NCBI GenBank assembly: GCA_949825025.1
Contig: OX463780.1
Coordinates: 36,374,979 to 36,438,978, forward strand
From: Siphlonurus alternatus
Taxonomy: Eukaryota; Arthropoda; Insecta; Ephemeroptera; Siphlonuridae
Reading direction: 5' to 3'
Length of the DNA: 64,000 nt
The number at the start of each line of letters is the position of its first letter. Within the stretch, counting starts at the first letter, position 1. The notes below the pieces were generated by a model. It did not search any database. It saw nothing but the letters and a program-made list of their open reading frames with translations, and was not told where the DNA came from. This document shows, piece after piece, positions 51,861-59,891 of this stretch. Both the position numbers and the translations under genes were made by a program.

Positions 51861-54800
51861 TCAACATACATTTTCTGGCAATTTGTTTGAATCAAACTCT
51901 TTTATTGAATAATATTCCTTGCCAATAAGCACAGATTTTAGTTTATTTTTAAAAAGAACATCGCTACCTATCTCTCTTAATGATTTTGGCAGGAAGTCAT
52001 AAATTTTTGCAGTTTGGTACAAAGAACTTTTTTCAAGCAAAGCAGAACAGTGCTTTTCAACTGAAACTTTGCCTTTGTTCCGCGTGCAATATGAATGATT
52101 ATCACTATTATGAACGTACAGGTCAGGATGTTTACGCTTATACATACAACAATTTAATATATAAATACCTGGCAAGGTTAAAATGTTAAGTCGCTTAAAG
52201 TGCGACACACATGTGTCTTTTTTTTTAAAAAATAGTATTGTTCTCAAAGCACGTTTCTGTAAAATAAAAAGTCTATTAATTTGTTCTGAGTATCTACCCC
52301 AGAAAATAATACCGTAAGACAGATGAGGATAAACAAATGCGTAGTATATAGATAGCAAAGACTGTTGCGATACATGATTTCTAATTGAGTAAAGAACAAA
52401 ATTTGCCCAGTTAATTTTTTTACAGATTTCATTGACGTGAAAATTCCAGTCTAATGATTCGTCTAAGTATAAACCTAAAAATTTTACATTAGAAACTCTT
52501 GAGATTGGTTTGTTCATTAACTTAATCAAAAAACTTTTGTCAGGCACTGTCTTTTTGGTGTGAAATTGTATAAAAACTGTTTTCTCAGTATTTAAAATTA
52601 GTCTGTTTTTCCCTCCCCAAGATTCGACTTCATTAACTGTAATATTAGCCTTACGAATCAGATCCTCTTCAGAGTCTGCAGTTACTATAGCCGTAACGTC
52701 ATCAGCATACTTAATAATTTTAGCATTTTTTACATGATCTGGCAAATCGTTAGTACTTAAACCGAACAAATTACAAGATATTTTCCCTCCTTGAGGAATA
52801 CCAAGAGTAACAGGAAGAGGATCTGATTTTACATTAATATCAACATACTGGGATCGGTCTGATAAATAAGATTCTATTAAAGACAGGCTATTAATATCAC
52901 AACCAATATCGTGCATTTTTTTTAAGATAATATTTTTGTCTAAACTATCAAATGCCTTAGAAAAATCAAAAAATAAAGCAAGGCAATGTTTTTTCCCGTC
53001 AATATTTTTATAAATTTCATTCAATAAATCAAACGAGGCCGTAGTTGTGGATTTATTTTTTAGAAAACCGTGTTCACAGTTAGATATTAGATTATTATCA
53101 CGTCTATAATCCATTAACTGACCATCTAAGACACTCTCAAACGGTTTACCAACAGCCGAGTTAAGGGTAATTGGTCTATAATTGTTTATATTTATTTTTG
53201 GACCTTTTTTATGCACTGGCTTAACTCTTGAATTTTTTAAAATTTTAGGGAATCTACATATGGAAATCGACTGATTTATTAGGGTTGCTAAAGGCACTGC
53301 TAACAAAGGGGCACAATATTTTAAAACAATGTACGGAATACCATCCGGGCCAGCAGCACTTTTATTTGGAAGCGATTTTAATTCTTTTAAAATGGTAAGA
53401 TGTGATATTTGTTGGAAACTAAAATTGGCATTATTTTGGGGAAGTTGACTAATATCCATAGGTTGGACTGGCACCGGAAAATTTTCCTGCACCATTTTTT
53501 CAATGTTCTTTACAAAAAAACTATTGAATGAATTACTTATTTCAACTGGGTCAGATATTTTCTTATCTTCTACCAAAAGCTCCTCTATATGAAAATTAGG
53601 TTTCGCATTAACATTGCATTCTCGTTTTATAATATTCCAAGTTGCTTTCATTTTATTTTCAGCGGAATTTAACTCCTTGTCATTCTCCTTCTTTCTGGCA
53701 TCTGACATATTATTTCTATGTTGTTTAATATCAGTTTTATATTGTTGCATTAAAAGTTGGTCATTTTTGGCTACTTTATGAAACTCCCGTAATCTACTGC
53801 TTTCAACAACAAATTGCGGATTATTTAGAATCCACGCAGGCTTAGGACATTTTACTACAGTCGATTTTTTTTGTAATGGGAAAGCTTCGTTGAAATGATA
53901 TAACAAAATATCAAAAAAATTTTGCCAATTTTGTTCTAAATCAATATTTGGTGAAAGTAATGGGTTCCAATCCTCCCGCATCAATATTTTAAAAAAATAA
54001 TCTAAATTATCTGGGCTGAAATTTCTGAAGTAGTATTCATCTTTTTGGTTTCCGTTACATTTGGGAGTTATTTCATACAAATTACTTAATACAGTATAGC
54101 AATGATCAGACAGAAACGTCTTTGTTGTAGAACAATGTACAATTACATCAACATCGTTAGTAATAATATGGTCAATTAAAGTTGCTGAGCTATCAGCTAT
54201 TCTAGTGGGGTTTTTGTTTATTACAAATAGGTTAAAAGACTCTAAAACATCATTATACAAATTAACTATTGAATTACTTTTGTTTAGATTAATATTTACA
54301 TCACCTCCCAAAATTATTGAATCGTATTTTTTTGACAGCTGAATTAATTTTTGACATGTTTCTTCCAAACAAATGAGAAAATGATTGATATTTGACTTCA
54401 CAAATTCACCATCAATTTTTAATTGAAATTTTGGATCATCCGGAGGACGATAAATGGATGCAATGTAAATATTTTTTGAATTCTGAATTTTAATTTTAGC
54501 AGCAGAACATTCAAAGCAGGATTCTACGGACTGAACATGTATTTTTTCTGCATGCAAAGTCTTACGTACAAATATTGCAACCCCTCCTTTTCTCCTGGCT
54601 GGCCTGCAATAATATGAGATTAGGTTATAATTTTGGAGCTTAACTATATTAATTTCATGCTCCTTTAAACCATGCTCACAAATAAGTAACACATCAATAT
54701 TTTCAGACTCTATAAGGTGTTCTAGAGGTGATAATTTAGCTCGGAGGCCAGGGATATTTAATTGAAAAACTTTTAGATATTGATGTGATACTGTTATGTT

Positions 54801-54893
54801 TGAATTTTTGTTATAAAATGTGGCCCTAGGTTTTTTTACCTTGGGGCTGTTTTTGGGAGAGAGAATGTGAGCGTAGTTTTTTGGGTGATAAAG
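51861..54893 (-). CDS. LINE ORF2: AP-type endonuclease plus reverse transcriptase
   Basis: The frame is open for 1,010 codons, from just after a TAA at 54,896-54,894 to a TGA at 51,861. Its upstream part reads FQLNIPGLRAKLSPLEHLIE, the N-terminal strand of the endonuclease/exonuclease/phosphatase fold. Numbering from the GTG codon at 54,692: the endonuclease follows with ILGGDVN (~127-133), a TLIDHI step (~171-176) and SDH (195-197). The reverse transcriptase has PVHKKGP and NYRPITL (~492-510), FDFSKAFD (575-582), GIPQGGK (631-637) and the YADD catalytic box (662-665). The C-terminal YCTRN and LFKNKLKSVL motifs are shared with the two LINE fragments nearby. No ATG occurs before codon 238, after the endonuclease, so the start is not a normal AUG. 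It probably nicks target DNA and primes reverse transcription. Confidence 0.93.
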   Translation of the reverse strand, partial: LYHPKNYAHILSPKNSPKVKKPRATFYNKNSNITVSHQYLKVFQLNIPGLRAKLSPLEHLIESENIDVLLICEHGLKEHEINIVKLQNYNLISYYCRPARRKGGVAIFVRKTLHAEKIHVQSVESCFECSAAKIKIQNSKNIYIASIYRPPDDPKFQLKIDGEFVKSNINHFLICLEETCQKLIQLSKKYDSIILGGDVNINLNKSNSIVNLYNDVLESFNLFVINKNPTRIADSSATLIDHIITNDVDVIVHCSTTKTFLSDHCYTVLSNLYEITPKCNGNQKDEYYFRNFSPDNLDYFFKILMREDWNPLLSPNIDLEQNWQNFFDILLYHFNEAFPLQKKSTVVKCPKPAWILNNPQFVVESSRLREFHKVAKNDQLLMQQYKTDIKQHRNNMSDARKKENDKELNSAENKMKATWNIIKRECNVNAKPNFHIEELLVEDKKISDPVEISNSFNSFFVKNIEKMVQENFPVPVQPMDISQLPQNNANFSFQQISHLTILKELKSLPNKSAAGPDGIPYIVLKYCAPLLAVPLATLINQSISICRFPKILKNSRVKPVHKKGPKININNYRPITLNSAVGKPFESVLDGQLMDYRRDNNLISNCEHGFLKNKSTTTASFDLLNEIYKNIDGKKHCLALFFDFSKAFDSLDKNIILKKMHDIGCDINSLSLIESYLSDRSQYVDINVKSDPLPVTLGIPQGGKISCNLFGLSTNDLPDHVKNAKIIKYADDVTAIVTADSEEDLIRKANITVNEVESWGGKNRLILNTEKTVFIQFHTKKTVPDKSFLIKLMNKPISRVSNVKFLGLYLDESLDWNFHVNEICKKINWANFVLYSIRNHVSQQSLLSIYYAFVYPHLSYGIIFWGRYSEQINRLFILQKRALRTILFFKKKDTCVSHFKRLNILTLPGIYILNCCMYKRKHPDLYVHNSDNHSYCTRNKGKVSVEKHCSALLEKSSLYQTAKIYDFLPKSLREIGSDVLFKNKLKSVLIGKEYYSIKEFDSNKLPENVC
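54826..54893 (-). other. ORF1/ORF2 overlap with A7 run: candidate recoding site
   Basis: On the minus strand ORF1 ends with GGT AAA AAA ACC TAG, while the ORF2 frame, one base further 3', is already open over the preceding 68 bases. That frame has no ATG either in the overlap or for about 300 codons after it. A +1 (or -2) slip on the A7 run, or termination-reinitiation at a non-AUG codon, would give ORF2 protein. The overlap is directly visible; the mechanism is inferred. Confidence 0.55.
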
Positions 54894-56937
54894 TTAACTC
54901 TGCAGTCTGAAAAACTTGTGGAGGCTCAGATTCTACTTCCTGAGTACATTGGTTATGCACAGATGTTTGTTCTACTGCTTTTTTAGACTCTGGAAGGGTA
55001 GGTATATTTTGTGAGCTACACAACTGAGAAGTTTCATTTGACAAAGTTGAATTTTCAGACTGTAAAACTTTCATATCATTTAGCAGCAAATCATTATTTA
55101 ACTGTTCCTCATTTTCCATGCAAATAGAAATTAATTGTTGGATTCTTGGTGCTAATTTATTCAAATCAACAAAATTCGGGGGTTGAAGGAATTTGGGGTT
55201 ATCCACACTAATACCTGATTCACTAATGTTGGTGGGACTTATAACTTCTGAGGACGTGGGGCGTGCTGACTCATCAGCAGAAATTGAGACACCCTCCACC
55301 ATGGTCTCAGTAGCACGTGGGAGCTTGTCGATGCTCAGTTCGGGCTCGAGACTCTCCACCAACGTCCCGTCGTTCACCGCCGGACACTCGGGGATAAGTG
55401 TGGGCGGGGCGCCGTCGTTCGCCAACACAAGCTCTGACTCCAGCTTGGTCGGGGTAGGGGCCTTCTGCTTCTGCTGCTTAGCTGTGGTTGGCGCCGGCGG
55501 CCCCTCCGCCCCCACAGTATTAGGCATAACTGCTGGGGAACGGGTACTCTCTAGCGAGGTAGAGGTCTGGCTGATTTCAGGGGTAGCATGAGCCGCCGGG
55601 TGGGAAGAGGGAGGGACACTAGCTGGATTAGCGGTTGCTAGTGTAGAGTTGGCTGATTCATGAAACAAAGCCTTAACTGATGTTTCATTTTCTGCATTTT
55701 CTCTATCTCTCCATGCATAATATGCGATAATTTCAATATCAATATCATGAAATATTGAAATTATGTCTCGTTTAATAACAGACCAGTTGAAACCATCTCT
55801 ACCACAGGCAAGACGGGGTATAGCCAACTTTTTTATACCCAATATTTCACATGCCTTCTTTAAATTCTTTAAAGAAAGAATAATATTGGAGTGATCAGGA
55901 TAACTATTGGGTGTAGCTTTTGTTACTAAGTAGAACACATATTTGTCACCTGATGGTAGTATAGCCACCTGACCAGATGTCTTTAGTTGACTTCTCAGAA
56001 ATTGAGTTTGTCCAAACTTCTTTTTGAATTGTGGTGCAATCCCACGCCTTTGTGTAATTTTCTCATCGACACAGTGAGCAAACGACGTGTCCGGGGGTGA
56101 GGTGAAAATGTCACCCTTTCTCTCCACAAATCGGAAATTTTTGTGATTATTTCTGCTAAAATTACCGATATTTTGACGACGTGGAGGTTGTAGATGAGGA
56201 AAAGACTCGCTGTTGGTATATTGCAGCGGCGAGAATTTGTTTGAGATAGGCAAGGGCGGTCCCCAAGGTGAGTACGGGGGTCGCGACTGGCCCTCGCGGG
56301 GCCGCTGGTGCTGCTGGAAGCGCGGCCCGCTAGGGTGCTGAGCATGCGGCCCGCCAGGGTGCTGGGCGCGCGGCCCACCAGGGTGCTGACTATACTGCCT
56401 GCGAGACGCGTCGTGATTCGGGCGGCGGTGCTGCTCGTAGCGCGGCTGATGTGACAACCGCTGGTTTGATCGCTGCTGCTGCGGCGGCTGTTGCGGCAGT
56501 CGTGTGAATGACGACGAGGCCCTGTGTGGAGGTGGGCGGCTACCTGGGCGCTCGACATATGTCCAAGGTCGTTCTGCTTGAACTGCCAAGTTATCCAAGT
56601 CAACAGATGCATGAGTATTTTCATCCAATTTAAATTCATTTTTGTTATTAAGAATAATGCTATGTACTTCAGTTGTAATTTGTTTTTTAAAATCAGTAAG
56701 TAAGTCATTAAAATTACGTGTAATTAACTTGTAAATAGGGTTGGATAAGACATCATTTGAAGCATTAGCACAATAATTGTTTATATTATGAAAGTCTTTG
56801 TCAAAATAGCTACCACGATTAAAATTCTCCGATGAATTTCTTGTAGGTGGCGGCCACTGCGGCGTCACGAACTGAGGAATTTCTGGCTGAAAGCTTGGCA
56901 GAAACTGAGACGTGACACGAGTGTTGGTGTCAGCCAT
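54826..56937 (-). CDS. LINE ORF1 with TARG1/OARD1-like macrodomain
   Basis: The chosen start is the ATG at 56,937 (A at -3, G at +4). The frame is open 42 codons further up to another ATG at 57,063, but that lies above the likely transcription start. Numbering from the 57,063 ATG: residues ~43-165 are mixed; ~165-300 are Arg/Pro/Gln-rich with QHPGGPRAQ-type repeats and may bind RNA; ~311-450 are a macrodomain; ~465-745 are low-complexity. The macrodomain shows the TARG1/OARD1 order: KGDIF near the start, FAHCV, RRGIAPQFKKKFG (nucleotide-binding loop), SGQVAIL, YLVTK, IPRLACGRDGFNW, and a final hydrophobic strand. The TARG1 catalytic Lys and Asp have counterparts at K382 and D423. This family removes ADP-ribose from proteins. 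Usual LINE ORF1 domains (RRM, zinc knuckles, esterase) were not seen. Confidence 0.85.
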   Translation of the reverse strand: MADTNTRVTSQFLPSFQPEIPQFVTPQWPPPTRNSSENFNRGSYFDKDFHNINNYCANASNDVLSNPIYKLITRNFNDLLTDFKKQITTEVHSIILNNKNEFKLDENTHASVDLDNLAVQAERPWTYVERPGSRPPPHRASSSFTRLPQQPPQQQRSNQRLSHQPRYEQHRRPNHDASRRQYSQHPGGPRAQHPGGPHAQHPSGPRFQQHQRPREGQSRPPYSPWGPPLPISNKFSPLQYTNSESFPHLQPPRRQNIGNFSRNNHKNFRFVERKGDIFTSPPDTSFAHCVDEKITQRRGIAPQFKKKFGQTQFLRSQLKTSGQVAILPSGDKYVFYLVTKATPNSYPDHSNIILSLKNLKKACEILGIKKLAIPRLACGRDGFNWSVIKRDIISIFHDIDIEIIAYYAWRDRENAENETSVKALFHESANSTLATANPASVPPSSHPAAHATPEISQTSTSLESTRSPAVMPNTVGAEGPPAPTTAKQQKQKAPTPTKLESELVLANDGAPPTLIPECPAVNDGTLVESLEPELSIDKLPRATETMVEGVSISADESARPTSSEVISPTNISESGISVDNPKFLQPPNFVDLNKLAPRIQQLISICMENEEQLNNDLLLNDMKVLQSENSTLSNETSQLCSSQNIPTLPESKKAVEQTSVHNQCTQEVESEPPQVFQTAELTLSPKKLRSHSLSQKQPQGKKT
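55714..56133 (-). other. Macrodomain (ADP-ribosyl glycohydrolase type) within LINE ORF1
   Basis: This 140-residue segment aligns with human OARD1/TARG1 nearly end to end, as I know that family, with only small length changes. Catalytic Lys (codon 55,918-55,920, in YLVTK) and Asp (codon 55,795-55,797, in CGRDGFNW) are both retained. Base composition is AT-rich like the rest of the element, whereas the low-complexity stretches on both sides (about 55,240-55,620 and 56,220-56,600) are distinctly GC-rich. Confidence 0.83.
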
Positions 56938-57054
56938 AATGTTGTTGTACTCCACGTTCACCAAACCGATCACTAAAACTCCGATCCAACGTTTTGCTGT
57001 ACAGATCACTCGACTGTAATATTTCACTTGTATGCAAAAAACGTTCCAATTTTC

Positions 57055-57061
57055 ACTGAAC
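57055..57061 (-). promoter_or_regulatory. Initiator-like TTCAGTG at the presumed 5' end of the LINE
   Basis: TTCAGTG on the minus strand, about 120 bp above the ORF1 ATG, matches the arthropod initiator consensus (TCAGT). Jockey-type LINEs use an internal promoter with the initiator at +1. No convincing downstream promoter element was found, so this rests on one motif. Confidence 0.35.
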
Positions 57062-57154
57062 ACTTTTATATATATAAATTAATATCTAATAATATAGAAA
57101 ACTAGCAAAATATTACGAGCACTATCAAAAATAAGCTTTAGACGCGGTGGTGCT

Positions 57155-57190
57155 GCCACCTACCTGGTGGCAGGTAGGTGGCACCTACCT
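57155..57190. repeat. Clustered short inverted repeats (GCCACCTACCT / AGGTAGGTGGC)
   Basis: GCCACCTACCT at 57,155-57,165 pairs perfectly with AGGTAGGTGGC at 57,172-57,182 around a 6-base loop. The overlapping AGGTAGGTG-G-CACCTACCT (57,172-57,190) is a second palindrome. It lies just outside the presumed LINE 5' end, in the remaining midasin intron. Confidence 0.8.
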
Positions 57191-57433
57191 ACCTACCTTC
57201 ATATAAATCGGAGATGACAACTTAAAAACGATAAATTGTCGTTTTATATAATTATAATTTTTTTATTTTATTATATATTTATTTAATACAATTTTAAACA
57301 TTTAAAACATTTGTAATTGCATTTATTATTTTTTATAAACTTCAAACATGATGTTTCATATTACAATTAACTAAATTAAGATATTGATGCAGCAAAATGT
57401 AACTAAAAATGAAAAATATCTTACTTGTTTCAG

Positions 57434-57619
57434 GACTCGATCCTGGACATCCGCATGCCAGTGTTCAGCGGCGGCAAGCTGCAGGGTATTTCGTCGTACC
57501 TTGACAACTTCCCTTTCCCGTTTTACCTGATCCTGCGTGACGTTGAGAGCCTGCCTGGAGTACTCAGTGATGCTCTCAGACAGTGGTTCGAGCTCATGGC
57601 CGCTGCAGTGCAGCACTAA
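57434..57619 (+). CDS. MDN1: Midasin, last coding exon with stop
   Basis: The exon follows acceptor TTGTTTCAG (AG at 57,432-57,433) in phase 0 and ends with TAA at 57,617-57,619. It encodes 61 residues: DSILDIRMPVFSGGK, then NFPFPFYLILRDVESLPG and LSDALRQWFEL, the characteristic C-terminal end of midasin. With the two preceding exons it gives about 192 residues without a frameshift. The intact reading frame and canonical splice sites across a 5.9-kb intron filled by an antisense LINE argue for a functional gene. A minus-strand frame over the same bases is a shadow. Confidence 0.94.
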   Translation, partial: DSILDIRMPVFSGGKLQGISSYLDNFPFPFYLILRDVESLPGVLSDALRQWFELMAAAVQH

Positions 57620-58377
57620 GCTTGGCTCCTAATATCAAATATTTAAGTCATTCAGTCATAGCGTGCTGCATTCAGATATGTTTTAACTAAATTTTGGAAA
57701 GCAATTCTTATTTTATTTTTTGACAATACGTGGATTATCATTTTTAAAGACAATAATTAAAATCGTAATTATTTTTAACTGAGTGAGATAACATGGTTGC
57801 ATGTTTTTTCTGATCTTCCATTGTTGTTCCAAAATTATGGCTTAAGTTTTTTTGACTCGATGATATATCGTTGCCTTTTTATAATATGAAATTTTGTCTT
57901 TCAGTGAATGAAAATAACATAATTTTTGTTTCTTTTAATGAAACTTTGTCTGAAGCTGTCTTCGTAATGATTGAATATTATATAATAAACACTGTTGTGT
58001 TACTGTACTTTTATTTTTAGTGTCAATCACTTTCATTATAATAGAGTGTAATTGCATTGAATTTTTACTTTATCATGTATGTAAGGATTACAAAATAAAT
58101 GCATTCACTGAAAGCATAATTTGTTTGCTAAATTTTCTTCAGGGATGAAAATAACCAATTTTACTTTATTAATGTTCATTCTTTTAGAAAATCAATATAT
58201 GTATTTAATTTTACATTAAATATTTTTTATTTATTGTTTGATTGTATTGTGTATGTAATTTATTAGCTATAATTAATATTATAGCAAATAATGGTGCAAA
58301 ATTGTAACTTAAATTTATTGATCATTCCAGCAATAAATATTTGTTGTTTCCATAATATATTGAATAATTATTATTAG
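57620..58377 (+). other. Midasin 3' UTR and short intergenic spacer
   Basis: AT-rich, with no reading frame. AATAAA at 58,094-58,099 (CAAAATAAATGC) is the best candidate polyadenylation signal, giving a 3' UTR of roughly 500 bases; AATAAA-like words also occur near 57,984 and 58,331. The exact cleavage site cannot be set from sequence alone. Confidence 0.6.
58094..58099 (+). terminator. MDN1: Candidate midasin polyadenylation signal AATAAA
   Basis: Canonical AATAAA about 475 bases after the stop codon, followed within 40 bases by T/G-containing sequence. It is one of several AT-rich candidates in this 3' region. Confidence 0.45.
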
Positions 58378-59451
58378 TTCCTAAAGAATCCTAAGTTATT
58401 CATATCATATCTAACTAACAGACAACAATATGTTGAATTAAATTCAAATTCTAACGGCCAAAATATTACATATAAATCAGACAAATTACCGATTACACTT
58501 GGAATTCCTCAAGGAGGAAAAATGTCAGCCACATTGTTTAATACAGGAACAAATGACTTATCAGATCATGTCAAGAATGCGGTATTAGTAAAGTATGCTG
58601 ATGATATTACAGCTATAATCACAGCAGAAGCCGAAGATGAATTAATTCGTAAGATTAAACTTACTATTGAAGAGGTACATACATGGTGTACAAATAATAA
58701 GCTAATATTAAATTCAACTAAAACCGAATACATCCAATTTCATTCCCCTAGACAAATCCCTTTGAATAGTTATTTGTTGCAATTAGCCGGGAAAACAATT
58801 AAAAGAGCAGAGTCTGTTAAGTTTCTTGGTCTACACATTAATGAAAGTTTGGATTGGTCTTTACATGTAAATGCGATTTGTAAGAAGATAAATTCGGCCA
58901 ATTTTATGTTATATACAATCAGGAATCATGTATCTCATGAAACCTTGCTAACCATATATTATGCGTATGTTTATCCACATTTGGCATATGGCATAATAAA
59001 TTGGGGATGTAAATCGGAACTATTGAATCGATGTTTTGTTTTGCAAAAGAGAGCACTTAGAACGATTTTAAGAATACCAAAAGGACAGTCGTGTGTTTCA
59101 CATTTTAAGGCTAATAAAATGTTAACTGTCCCTTGCATTTATATTTTAAATTGTGCCTCATTCAAAAAAAATCATCCAAATTTTTATGTTCAGAATGATG
59201 GCTATCATGACTATAATACTAGGAATAAATCGAATGTAGTTACTGAAAGACATAACACACAATTTTTCAAAAACTGTGCAATGTATCAAACAGCAAAATT
59301 TTATGAATTTTTACCAGCATGTTTGAAAGAAATAAAAACCAGTAAACTTTTTCGCACAAAATTAAAGAATGTATTGATCAATAAAGAGTTTTACTCTATT
59401 AAAGCTTTTGAGAGTAATAAAATGTCTGAAAAAGTATTATCAGGATTATAA
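58378..59451 (+). pseudogene. LINE ORF2 fragment: reverse transcriptase from palm through C-terminus
   Basis: The frame is uninterrupted for about 357 codons. It reads SYLTNRQQYVE, LGIPQGGKM, KYADDITAIITAE (catalytic YADD), WCTNNKLILN, VKFLGLHINESLDW, LQKRALRTIL, YNTRNKSNV and a C-terminal KLFRTKLKNVL. These line up with the ORF2 at 51,861 throughout, at well below identity. The fingers part of RT and the endonuclease are missing, so it cannot transpose alone. An ATG at 58,522 is internal and not a real start. It keeps the usual WC at the thumb where the full-length copy has WG. Confidence 0.87.
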
Positions 59452-59493
59452 AATAAACAAAATTATAAATTTACATATACATTGTATTGACTG

Positions 59494-59556
59494 ATATATA
59501 TATATGTATGTATGTGTATATATACATATATGTATGTGTGTGTATATGTGTATGTG

Positions 59557-59599
<43 letters not shown>

Positions 59600-59634
59600 A
59601 TGTGTATGTATGTATGTATATATATATATGTATG

Positions 59635-59667
<33 letters not shown>

Positions 59668-59669
59668 GT
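59494..59669. repeat. TA/TATG-rich compound microsatellite
   Basis: A run of TA, TATG and TGTG units within the 3' UTR of the plus-strand LINE fragment. All open frames over it (Tyr/Ile/Val-only proteins) are artefacts of the repeat. Confidence 0.95.
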
Positions 59670-59891
59670 TCCACATAAACTAAAATTTATCAGTATTAAT
59701 GGTGACTTTGGCTTGTATTTTGTTTTTATTATTATTGTCAGTGATTGTGTTTGATAGTGTTAAATAACTTATGTAAATGTGTTTAAGTTTGATGTTTTTA
59801 TGTTGTATTTTGTCCAATTTTGACTTGAACATATGTTTGTCTTGTACAACCAAAAAGAAGTTCCAAAATAAAAATAAATAAATAAATAAAT

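Larger units (their letters stand above)
51649..57061 (-). mobile_element. Full-length two-ORF LINE (Jockey/CR1-group-like) with macrodomain ORF1
   Basis: On the minus strand the element runs from a TTCAGTG initiator-like start (57,061), through a ~120-bp leader, ORF1 (56,937-54,826), an overlapping ORF2 (open from 54,893 to 51,861) and a short 3' UTR, to a TTA/AAT microsatellite tail. It sits antisense in the last midasin intron and makes up most of it. ORF2 has an apurinic-type endonuclease followed by a reverse transcriptase, the layout of Jockey/CR1/L2-group LINEs; I cannot fix the clade by eye. Both frames are intact, so the copy is young or active. The 5' limit is inferred from the initiator-like motif. 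No convincing target-site duplication was seen. Confidence 0.88.
58378..59891 (+). mobile_element. 5'-truncated LINE, related to the full-length element, with (AAAT)n tail
   Basis: A plus-strand element fragment comprising part of a reverse-transcriptase ORF, a 3' UTR containing a TA/TATG microsatellite, the terminal motif CTTGTACAACC...GTTCCAAAATAAA, and an AAAT tail at 59,865-59,891. The frame opens at 58,378 just after a TAG, which is close to where similarity to the full-length ORF2 is lost, so truncation lies near 58,380-58,405. It lies downstream of midasin in the same orientation. Confidence 0.87.

Noticed and set aside
55193..55591. 132-codon plus-strand frame
   Set aside because: Antisense shadow of the GC-rich ORF1 linker; no recognisable domain.
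55995..56708. 237-codon minus-strand frame
   Set aside because: It overlaps ORF1 in another frame, and its Ser/Arg-rich composition is a shadow of the GC-rich low-complexity ORF1 linkers.
51641..57399. CAAAATG near 51,641 and at 57,393-57,399 as a target-site duplication of the full-length LINE
   Set aside because: A 7-base AT-rich match about 330 bp away from the presumed 5' end is easily chance and does not flank the element tightly.
59446..59754. Tyr/Ile/Val-only frames on both strands
   Set aside because: Products of the TA/TATG microsatellite.
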